Assembly (NCBI RefSeq): GCF_000513195.1
Contig: NZ_CBVI010000008.1
Coordinates: 100,523 to 164,522, forward strand
DNA: 64,000 nucleotides
From: Bacteroides timonensis
GTDB taxonomy: Bacteria; Bacteroidota; Bacteroidia; Bacteroidales; Bacteroidaceae
Direction: 5' to 3'
In this document: in pieces, positions 40,270 to 50,700 of the stretch
How the letters are laid out: each line of letters starts with the position of its first letter
How positions within the stretch are numbered: position 1 is the first letter of the stretch
Translations under genes and position numbers: made by a program
Notes under the pieces: model-generated
The model's input: the letters and a program-made list of their open reading frames with translations, nothing else
Told to the model about the DNA's origin: nothing
Databases searched by the model: none

Positions 40270-40709
40270 AAAAAACCTATAATATATTATATATTAGGGT
40301 GTTACAAGTAGTATGAAAAATAATGAAGATAAATATCTCTCCGGCATCTGTATCGTATATCATGTGGCGACTACAGCAGAGGCGGCAAAGAGAGTCTGGA
40401 ATGAGCAGTAGAAAAGACAAACTAAGAAGAAAGACGACAACAGAGAAATTATTTTTCATGAGAGGATTAAGTTTTGCCATTACTTTTTTCCATTTTCCCT
40501 GTTACCTTTTCCTTATTTCGGGTATAGAAGGTAGGAAATGTCCTTTTACCTTGTTTTTGTCCTTTATTATAAAAAGGCGCTTTTAGTGGGTGTACAAGCT
40601 GTATTAGCTGTTTACGGAGTAAAACAAGGTAATATTTTTTTTTGCAAACAACCTTGTTGCAAATGAAGCTGTAAAGGTAATTAACTTAATTTTGAAACTG
40701 TAATAATAG

Positions 40710-41303
40710 ATGGAAATGATGAACGATAAAGCACATATACCCTATCACACGGCAAGGCGTTTCTTGATAGATCTTATTAAGAATAATGATTTCTCGGGTG
40801 ATGAGGAGATAATAAAATTGTTGCATTCTATTTTACAGGGAAAGTCTTGTTTAAATTACTTTACCGATGGAGTTATAAGCCGCGTTCGCATTGATAAAGA
40901 AACGCGCATTTTTCTTCTTGATTATTCGGATCAGGAAGTGAAGATGCCCTGCTTGCCAAAGACCGTGTTTCTGCTTTTCCTGATTCATCCCGAAGGAGTG
41001 AATTTTAAGGGTATGCGTGCCTACTTGCAGGATTTATATAATATCTATCAGATTGTGATGAAGAAGAATATTGAAGCGGACAAGATCAAACAAATACTCG
41101 GTAATCTGGTAGACCCGATGAGCAATAGCATATATGAAGCTTGTTCCATTATTCGCAATAGGCTGCTCAAGGTGGCGGGACCTTCGCGGATGAAGTTCTA
41201 TGACATCACGGGCAAGCGGGGCGGATGCCACCACATCATGCTGGACCGGGAATTGGTGATCGTGGAGCATGAGAAGCTGGAGAAAATGATGAATCGTATA
41301 TAA
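40710..41303 (+). CDS. Hypothetical protein, possible winged-helix regulator
   Basis: 197 residues, no signal peptide or membrane segment, so cytosolic. The segment KTVFLLFLIHPEGVNFKGM, then SIYEACSIIRNRLLK and YDITGKRGGCHHIML, has the order of a winged-helix DNA-binding domain (helices, recognition helix, wing), but I cannot match a named family. ATGs at codons 1, 3 and 4 are all possible starts. It precedes the WG-repeat gene by 23 bases and may regulate the cluster. Confidence 0.72.
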   Translation: MEMMNDKAHIPYHTARRFLIDLIKNNDFSGDEEIIKLLHSILQGKSCLNYFTDGVISRVRIDKETRIFLLDYSDQEVKMPCLPKTVFLLFLIHPEGVNFKGMRAYLQDLYNIYQIVMKKNIEADKIKQILGNLVDPMSNSIYEACSIIRNRLLKVAGPSRMKFYDITGKRGGCHHIMLDRELVIVEHEKLEKMMNRI

Positions 41304-41326
41304 TTAATTATTAAAAAAGAGAGATT

Positions 41327-43090
41327 ATGAGAACATTAAAAACATTTTTGACCGGAGTTTGCCTTTGTTTGGCAATCTGCCTGCATGCTCAAGAGAAGAT
41401 GAACCTGGCAGGCGTCTATGAAGCCAATTCGAAGGTGGAGGGCACCACCAAGCAAATATATGCAGTGCTCGATTTCAATACCTTTGGAGCTAAAGACTTC
41501 ACACAGTTGTTTACCGGAAAGACCGCACAGTTCAAGTTGCTGCCCGAAGACTTTATGAACGCCAAGAAACTGAAGAGAAGATTCGCCGGAAGCACGGCGG
41601 CGGGATTCGTGAAGTATCGCGAGAAGTACCTGTTCACATTTATAGAAGAGCTGAAGCTGACTAACCCGCGCATGGAAGAAGGCATGATTGTGGCGGACTG
41701 GGAGAATAACGCGGGCGTGAAAGGCAAGTGCGGCATCATTGTGAAAGATGATAACTCCATTGAGTTTGTGGGACTGACCAGCCTGGACCGTACTCTCAAT
41801 CCGGACGGAGTGGTGGCGACTTGCGTGGAGGATCGTTGCTTGGCAGATGTGCCGCGAGCCAAAGGTACACCCGAAGGCGTTGAGAACTATCTGGCCGAAT
41901 ATAATAAAAAGCCCGAACCGGCGCCGGAAGCTACTCCGGCCGTAGCATCGGCGGCCTCGGCCTCGGCCCCCGTTGCCAAAGCGGGAGAACCCATGATGCC
42001 CCATCGCACCGCGAATACAAAACTCATCGCCCTCGATAGTGACTATCAGGGCGTGACGGCCTACCGTTTCAGCAACGGGCTGGCCTATGTGAGCACTTCC
42101 AAGAATGGCAAGTTCTATATGGATAAGTCCGGAAACAAAATCTTCGAATACTATCCGCAGCAATACGGTTTCATCCCCCTCTTTTCGGAGGATGGGGTAG
42201 CCATTGATTGCGAGAAGTTCACTACCGGCATTCTCTTTAATAAGAAAGGAGAAATCGTCCGCAAGATACCTAATATATATAAGGTGACGAACTTCGTAGA
42301 TGGCATTGCGGCCGTAACGATTACCGTTCCGGCACGCCCTCTTTCGCGCCATGAGAATGTGTATATGAACACCAAAGGCGAAATCGTCTTTAAGAACCTG
42401 GCTGAACCCCAAACCATGGAGAACCTGAAAGAAGTCCGCCCGATGCGAGACAGCCTGGTGGCCTACTACAGCTATGGCAAGAAGCTGTGGGGCTTTCGTG
42501 ATGCCAAAGGAAAAGCCGTCGTGGTGCCGCAGTTCCTCGAAGCGCATGACTTCAGCGAGGGAATGGCGGCTGTGCAGATACAGACGGACGGCGGAGCCAA
42601 GAAGTGGGGCTATATAGACAAGGCAGGCACATTTGTTATCCAGCCCAACTATTCCAACGAACCGGGTGACTTCAACAACGGGCTGAGCTTTGTGATAAAT
42701 AAGGAGAACAAATATTTCTATATAGACAAATCCGGCAAGATTGTAAGTCCGGCCTATTCTTGGGCCACTAACTTCCTTGGCGGTACGGCTATGGTGAAGG
42801 CTGCCGATGGGGAAGGATATGCCATTAATCCCTCGTTTAAGAACCTTGCCCGCTTGTCGCGGCAGATAACCGGACTCAAGTTCAAGTATATAGGCAATGA
42901 CATCTACGTTGAAAACTATCTGCTCACGGGCACCGGCGCAGTGTTGATAAAAGGCATAAGTGATCCTTTCTATGAAGACCTGGCCGCTACTTATACCAAT
43001 TCTTATAAGTCCACTGATGGTCTCACTCACATCGGCTACATCAACCGTAAAGGCGAGTACGTTTTAGAATTTGTAGAATCAGAATTTTAA
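41327..43090 (+). CDS. Secreted WG-repeat protein
   Basis: 587 residues. Signal peptide cut near residue 22 (LHAQEK). Residues about 25-190 are an N-terminal domain without a clear match, followed by an Ala/Pro/Glu-rich linker (about 195-220). From about 230 there are WG-type beta repeats: GNKIFEYYPQQYGFIPLF, KLWGFRDAKGKAVVVPQF, KKWGYIDKAGTFVIQPNY and YFYIDKSGKIVSPAY. These probably bind proteins or glycans in the periplasm or at the surface. One base separates its stop from the next start. Confidence 0.85.
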   Translation: MRTLKTFLTGVCLCLAICLHAQEKMNLAGVYEANSKVEGTTKQIYAVLDFNTFGAKDFTQLFTGKTAQFKLLPEDFMNAKKLKRRFAGSTAAGFVKYREKYLFTFIEELKLTNPRMEEGMIVADWENNAGVKGKCGIIVKDDNSIEFVGLTSLDRTLNPDGVVATCVEDRCLADVPRAKGTPEGVENYLAEYNKKPEPAPEATPAVASAASASAPVAKAGEPMMPHRTANTKLIALDSDYQGVTAYRFSNGLAYVSTSKNGKFYMDKSGNKIFEYYPQQYGFIPLFSEDGVAIDCEKFTTGILFNKKGEIVRKIPNIYKVTNFVDGIAAVTITVPARPLSRHENVYMNTKGEIVFKNLAEPQTMENLKEVRPMRDSLVAYYSYGKKLWGFRDAKGKAVVVPQFLEAHDFSEGMAAVQIQTDGGAKKWGYIDKAGTFVIQPNYSNEPGDFNNGLSFVINKENKYFYIDKSGKIVSPAYSWATNFLGGTAMVKAADGEGYAINPSFKNLARLSRQITGLKFKYIGNDIYVENYLLTGTGAVLIKGISDPFYEDLAATYTNSYKSTDGLTHIGYINRKGEYVLEFVESEF

Positions 43091-43091
43091 G

Positions 43092-44270
43092 ATGACTATG
43101 AAAAAGAGAATATTCAATATCCTGCAATTGGCGCTTTTGCATTGCTGTTTTCTTCCTTTCTTTTACTCTTGTACGGGAGCGGTAGACGAAAGTTATACGA
43201 ATGCCATCCCCGCAGACGCCACGATGGTGGCAAGTGTCAATGTGAAAGATTTGATGGCGAAAGCCGGTTATAAAGATTTCCAGCCTGTGCGAACGGTCGT
43301 CGGAAGCCTGTATCCGGCAGAAACTCTCTCATTCATGCCCGATGTGGCGGAGGCTGTCCTGGCAGAACCCGAGAAGTCGGGTATCGATTTTGATGCTCCT
43401 GTCTACGTTTTCCGGCAGCCGGACGGCGCATCGTTCGGCATTGTCATGAAGGTAGATAATAAGGAAAAAGTGGAAGCTTGGGTGGAATCTACCATTGGGA
43501 TGCCGGGAAGCGCATCGGTGACTTTTGCGCATCTTGATGGTAACAGTCTTTGCGTCTACGAGAAAAACGGCTCGTCCGTATGGCAACAACCCGCCACTCC
43601 CGAAGCACAGTTCAACCAATCCGCTTCTTTCAAGAAGATGAAGGAAATGAAAGGAGACCTGCGCTATTATTGCAATACTTGGGAACTGATGAAAATGTAT
43701 AGTATACGGGCTGTCAGCAGTCTGCCTCCCATCTATACCGAAACCGGTATTGTGGGAACTTGTAATTTCGATAACGGCGCTGCCTCAATAACGGCGGCCT
43801 TGGTAGCCAACACTCCCGAAGCTGAGGCGGCACTGACTGCCTTCAAGGCGGCGTTCCGTCCTTCCGAAGGGAAGTTCGTCGATTACCTGCCGGAGACCAC
43901 CACGCTGTTTGCATCTGTATGCGGCAAAGGTACGGACTATTTTGATTATCTGACCAATATGCCCTATATGGGAAGTACGTTGATCAGTGGTCATCGTTTC
44001 TGGAAATCGATGATTGGAGCCATCGACGGTGAAGCGGTCATTGCCCTTACCGATATGTCGGACTATGGTTTCTCCTTCATTGCTTATGCCGATCTTGCGC
44101 CGGAGGTGACTGAAGCGCAGATGAAAGAAATACTATCCCGGAAGAGTTTGCACAAAATGTACTGGGGAGTTCAGGATCATCGCCTGTATCTGACGAACGA
44201 CAAAGCGCTGGGCGAAAATGCTTTCAAGAAAGCTTCTCCTTCATTGCGCAAGGGCGAATACGGCAAATAA
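43092..44270 (+). CDS. DUF4836-type lipoprotein, shortened by an in-frame stop
   Basis: 392 residues up to TAA at 44268-44270. SPII signal with lipobox FFYSC, then AIPADATMVASVNVKDLMAKAGYKD, typical of DUF4836. After the stop the same frame continues without further stops to 44501 with PDGKSVYMLADFAKIM and a normal family-like end, so the ancestral protein had about 469 residues. The stop is a single nonsense codon, not a frameshift. The second methionine (codon 3) is an equally good start. Confidence 0.82.
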   Translation: MTMKKRIFNILQLALLHCCFLPFFYSCTGAVDESYTNAIPADATMVASVNVKDLMAKAGYKDFQPVRTVVGSLYPAETLSFMPDVAEAVLAEPEKSGIDFDAPVYVFRQPDGASFGIVMKVDNKEKVEAWVESTIGMPGSASVTFAHLDGNSLCVYEKNGSSVWQQPATPEAQFNQSASFKKMKEMKGDLRYYCNTWELMKMYSIRAVSSLPPIYTETGIVGTCNFDNGAASITAALVANTPEAEAALTAFKAAFRPSEGKFVDYLPETTTLFASVCGKGTDYFDYLTNMPYMGSTLISGHRFWKSMIGAIDGEAVIALTDMSDYGFSFIAYADLAPEVTEAQMKEILSRKSLHKMYWGVQDHRLYLTNDKALGENAFKKASPSLRKGEYGK

Positions 44271-44291
44271 CCGGACGGCAAGTCGGTATAT

Positions 44292-44501
44292 ATGTTAGCG
44301 GATTTTGCCAAAATCATGTCGAACCCTGCGTTGGAACAGGTAATGGCGCAGGCGGGCGACAAGGGTCCTCTGCAAATGTATGCCCTCCTGGCCGGTATGG
44401 AGTATGAACTGAACGGGGAATACGAAATGGTCATGAGAATAGGGTTGAAAGACAAGAAGGAAAATATACTGAGAGCAGTGACGGGATTCTTGATGAATTA
44501 A
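44292..44501 (+). pseudogene. Detached C-terminal fragment of the DUF4836 gene
   Basis: 69 codons in the same frame as the preceding gene, separated only by TAA at 44268-44270. Content (MLADFAKIMSNPALEQVM, YALLAGMEYELNGEYEMVM) reads as the missing C terminus of the family. It is unlikely to be a separate gene unless the stop is read through. Confidence 0.75.
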
Positions 44502-44526
44502 TTAATAATTATAAAAAGCGGATAAT

Positions 44527-44922
44527 ATGAAAAAGAGATTTTATTTACTCGGTTTATTGGGATGTTTTATGATGGTAAGTTGCATACTTACAGCTTGTTC
44601 GGCCTCGGTAGAGAACACACCGGAGTCAGTAGCGGCTTTTGCTGTCAAGGCTTATCAGAAAGGTAATTTTGCTGATTTGAAGGAATATTCCACAGAAGAT
44701 TTGCAAAAACAGTTGGAGAATGGAACGGAAGAGGAAAGGAAAGCTCTGACCAAACTGTTTGAAGGCGTGAAGGTGGAATTCGAACAAGTGTCCGACTATG
44801 CGGCGGACGGTTCCATAAAAAACGTGTCTTTCACTTTTAAAAGAGGCGATAGAAACAGTAATCTAAGGGTCAGAATGGTTAATGAAAACGGGAAGTGGCT
44901 GTTTGACGGAATGAAGTTTTAA
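44527..44922 (+). CDS. DUF4878-type small lipoprotein
   Basis: 131 residues. The signal has two possible lipobox cysteines (MVSC and LTAC); the second, at about residue 24, fits better. The mature part is an NTF2-like fold of the DUF4878 type: ESVAAFAVKAYQKGNFADLKEY, then FEQVSDYAADG and a closing VRMVNENGKWLFDGMKF. Role unknown; lies in the lipoprotein cluster after DUF4836. Confidence 0.85.
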   Translation: MKKRFYLLGLLGCFMMVSCILTACSASVENTPESVAAFAVKAYQKGNFADLKEYSTEDLQKQLENGTEEERKALTKLFEGVKVEFEQVSDYAADGSIKNVSFTFKRGDRNSNLRVRMVNENGKWLFDGMKF

Positions 44923-44978
44923 TTAACCTTATACGAAATATGCCCGTGTTGCATAATGAACTTAATTATTAAAATGGT

Positions 44979-45983
44979 ATGAAAAAGATAAAGGTAGGTT
45001 TAATGACCTTTTGTGGCATCGTATTGTTGTCGGCATGCGGTGGAGGAGTGGTGAAGAAGGAGAAGAAATGTGATCGCGAGAAAATGGGACTTGCGGGAAA
45101 AGTGGAATCTCTCAAGGTTATTTCTGAGTCGGGAGAAGGAACCCTGTATGTCTTTAACGAGGCGGGCTATCTGCTTAGAAAGGCATCTGTGGAAGAGGGA
45201 ATGGATATGGATACGGAAGAGAAACTGCTGGTTGAATATACTTACGGTGACGACGGCAAACTGGTGTCCATCAGCCGTTACAGCAACATGGACGGTTCTT
45301 TGGATACGAAAGAAGTGTATGACGGAAATGGCAATATGACGGCGTTGGAAAAATATAATAACGCTTATGACAACGGAAAAAGTGTGAGCAAGCTTTACAG
45401 TACCAAACATTTTGTTTATGATGAAAAGGGATTGTTGACAAAGAGCTATATGGATGATAATGAAAAAAATGCTACGGAATACAAATGTGATGCCGCAGGT
45501 AATGTGCTGGAACAAACGGATTACTTTATGGGTAAAGTCAGCCGGATTTTACGTTTCAGTTATAAATACGATGGTCGTGGAAACATTACGGAAGAATGTC
45601 AGTATACTCCTGAAATTCCCGGCGATAAAAAACCGGATACCGGAAAAGAGAAGGAAAAGAAGGAATATAAGTATGACAAGAATGATTTTATGCTGGAGCA
45701 GGTACAATCTTCTTATACGCATGACGGGAAAGAACATTATCTGAAACAGGAGCGTGTCTTCAAATATACTCCGGATGAACATCAAAATCCTGTTGAGGTG
45801 ATTTCTTCCGTATGCACTTATCCCGAACCGCGGGCGCAAGATCAGGAAAAACGTTATGCCGACGGCATACCTGTAACAATGGAATATACTTATGATGAAC
45901 AGGGTAACTGGACAAATCGGAAAAGAACGCAAGGAGAACAGGTGACTTTCGATTTCCGTACGATTACTTACTTTGAAAACTAA
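44979..45983 (+). CDS. Lipoprotein with YD/RHS-like repeats
   Basis: 334 residues. Lipobox LLSAC (Cys20), then repeats of the form Y-x-Y-D-x-x-G-x-(L/N): VEYTYGDDGKL, FVYDEKGLL, YKCDAAGNVLE, YKYDGRGNITE, YKYDKNDFM and YTYDEQGNWTN. These resemble isolated YD repeats of RHS proteins but without an RHS core or toxin tip. Lysine-rich linker at about 205-225. Probably a surface or periplasmic structural protein. Confidence 0.82.
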   Translation: MKKIKVGLMTFCGIVLLSACGGGVVKKEKKCDREKMGLAGKVESLKVISESGEGTLYVFNEAGYLLRKASVEEGMDMDTEEKLLVEYTYGDDGKLVSISRYSNMDGSLDTKEVYDGNGNMTALEKYNNAYDNGKSVSKLYSTKHFVYDEKGLLTKSYMDDNEKNATEYKCDAAGNVLEQTDYFMGKVSRILRFSYKYDGRGNITEECQYTPEIPGDKKPDTGKEKEKKEYKYDKNDFMLEQVQSSYTHDGKEHYLKQERVFKYTPDEHQNPVEVISSVCTYPEPRAQDQEKRYADGIPVTMEYTYDEQGNWTNRKRTQGEQVTFDFRTITYFEN

Positions 45984-46006
45984 ATTCAACTATTAATTTA
46001 TATACT

Positions 46007-46918
46007 ATGGAAGAAAAAGAAAAGAAACAAAAGTTTTTGCAATTACAATTTTGCATGTTGCTTTTAGCGCTTACGCTATTACCGGAGTTCAGTTTGACAG
46101 CTATTCTTGGATTGCCAGGTTTTGATATTCCGGTGTTTTGCTGCAAGTTAGTGGGGCTCATTGGAGCCGGACTGGTATTGTTCCGTTTTTATCAGTCGGC
46201 TCAGGCTTCTTCTACCTCTTTGCCTATGCCGTTTTTGGCTTCTGCTGCCGGCGGTATGTTGCTGGCTTTGATTACGATGTTCCCCGGAGTACCTACTTGG
46301 CTGGAATATATTGCGTTGATAGCACTGCTGGTTGCCCTGTATCTGGCTAAGGAGAGTGTAGGTGTTCAGTGGATATGTTGGGGAAGTCAGGGCGCTTACC
46401 TCATCCTTTTAGCAGTTTTGCTACATGTCTATAATGGTATTGGCGATTCATTACTGACGGGGCTGGCTGCATTGATCGGCCTTATCTTCTACTTTGTTGG
46501 GCTGGGTAAACTTAAGTCTATACTTGATGACAACGGAGTTCAAGGAGTATCTAAATTGAAGATAGCTGTGATATTGGGTATTGTAGCTGTTGTTATAGGC
46601 TTGTTGCCGCTGATTGGTGGTATTATTGGCGGTATTATCGCTATTATTGCCTTTATCTTCGAATTCATAGGCTATGGTTCCTTGCAAAAGTCGGCTACGG
46701 TGGGAAGTGAAGGACAGGCCGGTGCGGGAAAATTGCGTATCAGTATGATTATTATATTGGTAGGAATTGTTTTAGGTTTCATTCCGGGGATAGGTGGTAC
46801 GATTCAGGCTTTCCTGTCGTTGGTAGCTCTGTGGCTTGTTTTCCAGGGATGGAAGAAGATACTTTTTGGTTTAGAAGAGGAAGTGGGAAAAAGTGCTGGA
46901 ACAGTAATCCAATCTTAA
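46007..46918 (+). CDS. Polytopic membrane protein of unknown function
   Basis: 303 residues with about eight to nine hydrophobic segments, including a glycine/isoleucine-rich stretch (VVIGLLPLIGGIIGGIIAIIAF) and a closely similar second one (IILVGIVLGFIPGIGGTIQAF), suggesting an internal duplication. The N terminus is short and charged (MEEKEKKQKF), with no cleavable signal. Last gene of the cluster, followed by a terminator at 46959-47013. I do not recognise the family. Confidence 0.8.
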   Translation: MEEKEKKQKFLQLQFCMLLLALTLLPEFSLTAILGLPGFDIPVFCCKLVGLIGAGLVLFRFYQSAQASSTSLPMPFLASAAGGMLLALITMFPGVPTWLEYIALIALLVALYLAKESVGVQWICWGSQGAYLILLAVLLHVYNGIGDSLLTGLAALIGLIFYFVGLGKLKSILDDNGVQGVSKLKIAVILGIVAVVIGLLPLIGGIIGGIIAIIAFIFEFIGYGSLQKSATVGSEGQAGAGKLRISMIIILVGIVLGFIPGIGGTIQAFLSLVALWLVFQGWKKILFGLEEEVGKSAGTVIQS

Positions 46919-46958
46919 ATTCAAATAGATAAAATCATACGGTTGCTATAGATATTAA

Positions 46959-47013
46959 GACTGCCTCAAGTTGGATTATTTTGCTTATCTGCAAAATCCG
47001 GCTTGAAGCAGCC
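46959..47013. terminator. Bidirectional terminator hairpin
   Basis: Arms 46959-46984 and 46991-47013 are complementary over more than 20 bases with a few mismatches and a 6-base loop. TTTGTTATATT follows on the plus strand. It lies between a plus-strand and a minus-strand gene. Confidence 0.75.
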
Positions 47014-47038
47014 TTTGTTATATTCAAGAATGCAATCC

Positions 47039-47653
47039 CTATAGTAACTTAAACTCGTACCCTTCCTCCTTCAGGAAATCCAGCGCCCGCGGCAGGGCAT
47101 ATTGCAGGTTACCGTTATTCCAGGACTTCAGCGAATCATGGAAAGTGATGATGGACCCGTTCCGTGCATACCGCATCACATTGGCAAGTACTTGCGGACC
47201 ACGCAACTTCTTACTGTAATCACGTGTCACCAAATCCCACATTACTATCTTATAGTGCCGTTTCAGGGTGAAATACTGTCCCCAGCGCATATGTCCGTGC
47301 GGCGGACGGAAGAGATCTGTTTTCATCACTTCATTCGCCTTGTCCGTGTTAGCAAGGTAATTATCGGACAGATATTCGAATCCGCGGATATGATTGAACG
47401 TATGGTTGCCGATGCGGTGGCCGCCATCCACTACCATTTGATATACATCGGGATGCTTGCGTATATTGTCTCCCACCATGAAGAAGGTGGCTTTGATGTT
47501 ATGTTTATCCAATAGTTCAAGTACCCATGGGGTTACTTCGGGGATGGGGCCATCGTCAAAAGTCAGGTAAACGGATTTCTCGTTCGGATCCATTCGCCAG
47601 ATGGCACCGGGATATAGTTTTCGGACAAACTCGGGAGGCTGTTCTATAAACAC
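47039..47653 (-). CDS. Polysaccharide deacetylase (CE4-like)
   Basis: 204-residue NodB-fold enzyme that would remove N- or O-acetyl groups from a polysaccharide or peptidoglycan. CE4 motif 1 is TFDDGP (Asp33, Asp34), motif 2 HTFNH (His84, His88) and motif 3 RPPHG (116-120); a late ITFHDS motif supplies a further conserved His. No signal peptide is visible, unlike many CE4 enzymes, so it may be cytosolic or membrane-associated. Lies downstream of the DUF2723 gene. Confidence 0.92.
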   Translation of the reverse strand: MFIEQPPEFVRKLYPGAIWRMDPNEKSVYLTFDDGPIPEVTPWVLELLDKHNIKATFFMVGDNIRKHPDVYQMVVDGGHRIGNHTFNHIRGFEYLSDNYLANTDKANEVMKTDLFRPPHGHMRWGQYFTLKRHYKIVMWDLVTRDYSKKLRGPQVLANVMRYARNGSIITFHDSLKSWNNGNLQYALPRALDFLKEEGYEFKLL

Positions 47654-47655
47654 GG

Positions 47656-47760
47656 TTATTAGTAGTTAGCGATTAGTAGTTAGCGATTAATGATTAGTGA
47701 TTAGTGATTAGCTGTGGAATGCCACAATTGCTAATCACTAATCACCATCCGCTAATCACT
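47656..47760. repeat. Repetitive intergenic palindrome (GATTAGT words)
   Basis: Left part repeats TTAGTAGTTAGCGA and GATTAGT words, an inner TGTGG/CCACA hairpin sits near 47713-47726, and the right part has TAATCACTAATCACC in inverted orientation. It fills the spacer between the DUF2723 and deacetylase genes up to the DUF2723 stop. Confidence 0.75.
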
Positions 47761-50700
47761 TTATTTCATACGGTCAACACACATCTGATACAATTCGTTT
47801 AGCTTGTTGTCGTATATCGGAGCCAGTTCGGAATTATACTTCTGCATGAGCTTCACTTCTGAACTGAGGATAGGCAGATGATAGTCGACGATTTCACGGC
47901 TGGACATAGCAAAGCGTTGGTCGTCCAGGCTCAGATACCAGGTGAGGTATTCCACAGCCTTGTCGGCAAGTGCCTTCATTATGCTATCAGCTTTCTCCGT
48001 TTCGCCCAGTTGATAGTATGCTTCTGCCATTTGTACGGCACCATTCTGCCAGTCGTACGGCACATTGTAGGCAGGAATCATCTTCTCTGCATAGTCCAAT
48101 GCTTTCTTGGCCTTGTCATTCTTGCCTTCACGTATCAACTGACCTACGAGTTGTGAGAAGATACGCCGGTGAGAATAGCACATACGCATGGCGTTTTCAT
48201 CAATATAGATGCCTTCCTTGTCGATGCCACCGAACTTGAACTTGTTCATCAGGTTGTCATACATCTTTTCGCTATCCAGTTTGATGCCTGTCTTGTCGGT
48301 ATCGAACGGGGTGAAGCGATAGGTGAGACCTTCCTGTATGAAGTGGTTGCCCATGCCGAGGTGGTTCTCCGTACCTACGCTGACTGCCATGTAGATAGGA
48401 CGTTCCCAATTGGCTTCTGCCAGCATTTCAAGCATCATCAGTTCGCTTTTATAAAGGGCGCGTTTGCCTTTCAGTGAGATGTGCATGTAATCGGGGATAC
48501 TGTCGCCCGGTATCATCATGCCGCTGCGGCGTACAGCTTCCTTATCCACCTTCAGTACGATGCTGTCCGTAGGAATTACTTTGAGATCTTCGTTTTTGCT
48601 GCGTACCCAATATTTCAGGATGTTCTGCAATTCGTACGGGTTTTCACCGAACTCTTTCTTCACATTCACCAGAGCTTCCGGGTTGCCGTTCAGTGCCTGC
48701 TTTTCTGCTTCGGCATAGAGGGCGTCGATGCTCTTCTTATAATCGGCCTGTACAGGAATGTATTCATTGGTTCCTTCCACGTAATCCATACGGTCCCAAG
48801 TGATGGGCAATGACGGAGAATCGTAGGCAGGACGCTTCATCTGGTCGATATACCAATCTGTCTGTAAGTAACTGAGGTTACAAGTACGTGCATCCGTGCG
48901 GAATCCTTCTGTTTCCTGATTGTACCACAAGGGGAATGTATCATTATCACCGTTGGTGAAGATAATCGGATTGCCGGTTTCTTGCAAAGACATCAGATAG
49001 TTCTGACCGAAGTCACGTGCCAGGTAGCGGTCGCTGCGGTCGTGATCGTCCCATGTCTGGCTTGCCATCTGTATGGGAACGAACAGGCAGACAACGGATG
49101 CCAGTGTTGCGGCCGGAAGTTCCTTCATCTTGGCGTAGTGTTGCAACAGGCGGATAATACCTGCCACACCCATACCTATCCAAATGGCAAAGGCGTAGAA
49201 TGATCCGGCGTATGCATAGTCGCGTTCACGCGGCTGGCTCGGTGTCTGATTCAAGTAGAGCACAATGGCGATACCCGTCATGAAGAACAGGAAGAACACT
49301 ACCCAGAACTGTTGAATACCCTTCTGTCCGCGGTATGCCTGCCATAAAAGGCCGATGATACCGAGCAGCAAAGGCAGACAGTAGAAGACGTTGTGTCCCT
49401 TATTGTTTTGCAGTTCCTGCGGCAACAGACTTTGGTCGCCCACCAGGAAGTTGTCAATGAATGGGATACCTGTGATCCAGTTACCATGTTCTATTTCTCC
49501 GCTGCCTTGCAGGTCGTTCTGGCGTCCGGCGAAGTTCCACATGAAGTAGCGCCAGTACATCCAGTTGAGCTGGTAGGTGAAGAAGAACTTGATGTTTTCC
49601 CATTGTGTGGGCATGTTCACCATCACCATTTGTCCGCATTGATCATAGGGGATGTCTTCGCCCTTAATGTCTACCCAGGCTTGATATTCCCTGGCGTGCT
49701 GACTGCTGTACATACGCGGGAAAAGCATATTCTGCGCGTATTCGTATTCGATACGTCCGGGGATTTCGATATAGCTGTCCTTTTCATCGGGAGTGGCTTT
49801 TTCCTTGCGGATAAATTTGGTTCCGTTGTACGAGATACGCGGTTCGCAATAGCCATCTTTCACATCAAGGGCTACTTTGGAAGAGAATGCCTGTCCGTAG
49901 AATAACGGGCGGGTTCCGTATTGTTCACGGCCCAGATATTCACCCAGCGTGAAGATGTCTTCGGGTGAGTTCTGATCCATGGGTGTGTTGGCTGTAGAAC
50001 GGATCACGATAATGGCGTAGGAAGAATATCCGATGACAATCATCATGGTACACAACAGCGACGTGTTCAGCGTGCGTGCAGAAACACGGTATTTTTCTTT
50101 CATGCTTGCCTGCACCTTCGGACTGAGGTAGAAGTACAGGAAAGCGATAACAATAATACCTATAATTACAGCGCTCGTTCCGTGTCCGTAGAAGGGAATG
50201 CCCAGCAAGGCAATCGTCAGTACGAAGGAGATGGACATCCGCATTTTGTTCTTTTCCGTGTAGCTTTCGTATATACCCCAGATAATGGAGGCTGCCAATA
50301 CAATGATGTAAACCATTACACCGCTGTTGAAAGACATTCCTAGCGTATTCACGAAGAACAGTTCGAACCAGCCGCCTACTTTTACAATACCCGGTACCAT
50401 GCCATAAAGTACGGCGGCAACCAGAATGCCCGAAGCGAGCAATGCCAGTAATGAACCTTTAGCATTTGCGTTGGGCGCTTTCTTGTAATAGTAAACCAGT
50501 ACGATGGCGGGCAAGCAGAGCAAGTTCAGCAAGTGTACACCGATACTAAGTCCCGTCAGGTAAGCGATGAGGATAAGCCAGCGGTCGCTGTGAGGTTCGT
50601 TCGCCACATCCTCCCATTTCAGTATCAGCCAGAATACAACGGCTGTGAAAAGAGAAGAGAATGCGTAAACTTCACCTTCGACGGCACTGAACCAGAAGGT

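Larger units (their letters stand above)
39543..40709. other. Gene-free 1.2-kb spacer between divergent operons
   Basis: I find no convincing gene. It contains a minus-strand box TATTTTTG (39569-39576), which could drive the caspase operon, two adjacent 22-bp-period arrays (40104-40180 and 40204-40269), and AT-rich sequence elsewhere. An 87-codon frame at 40323-40586 has a random composition. Confidence 0.7.

Noticed and set aside
40323..40586. 87-codon frame in the 1.2-kb spacer
   Set aside because: Random-looking composition, no start context or neighbour, and overlaps no recognisable family.
41336..43030. 564-codon open frame antisense to the WG-repeat gene
   Set aside because: Its sequence lacks domains and signal peptide, while the plus-strand frame has a signal peptide and clear WG repeats. 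GC-rich codon bias of the real gene explains the open antisense frame.
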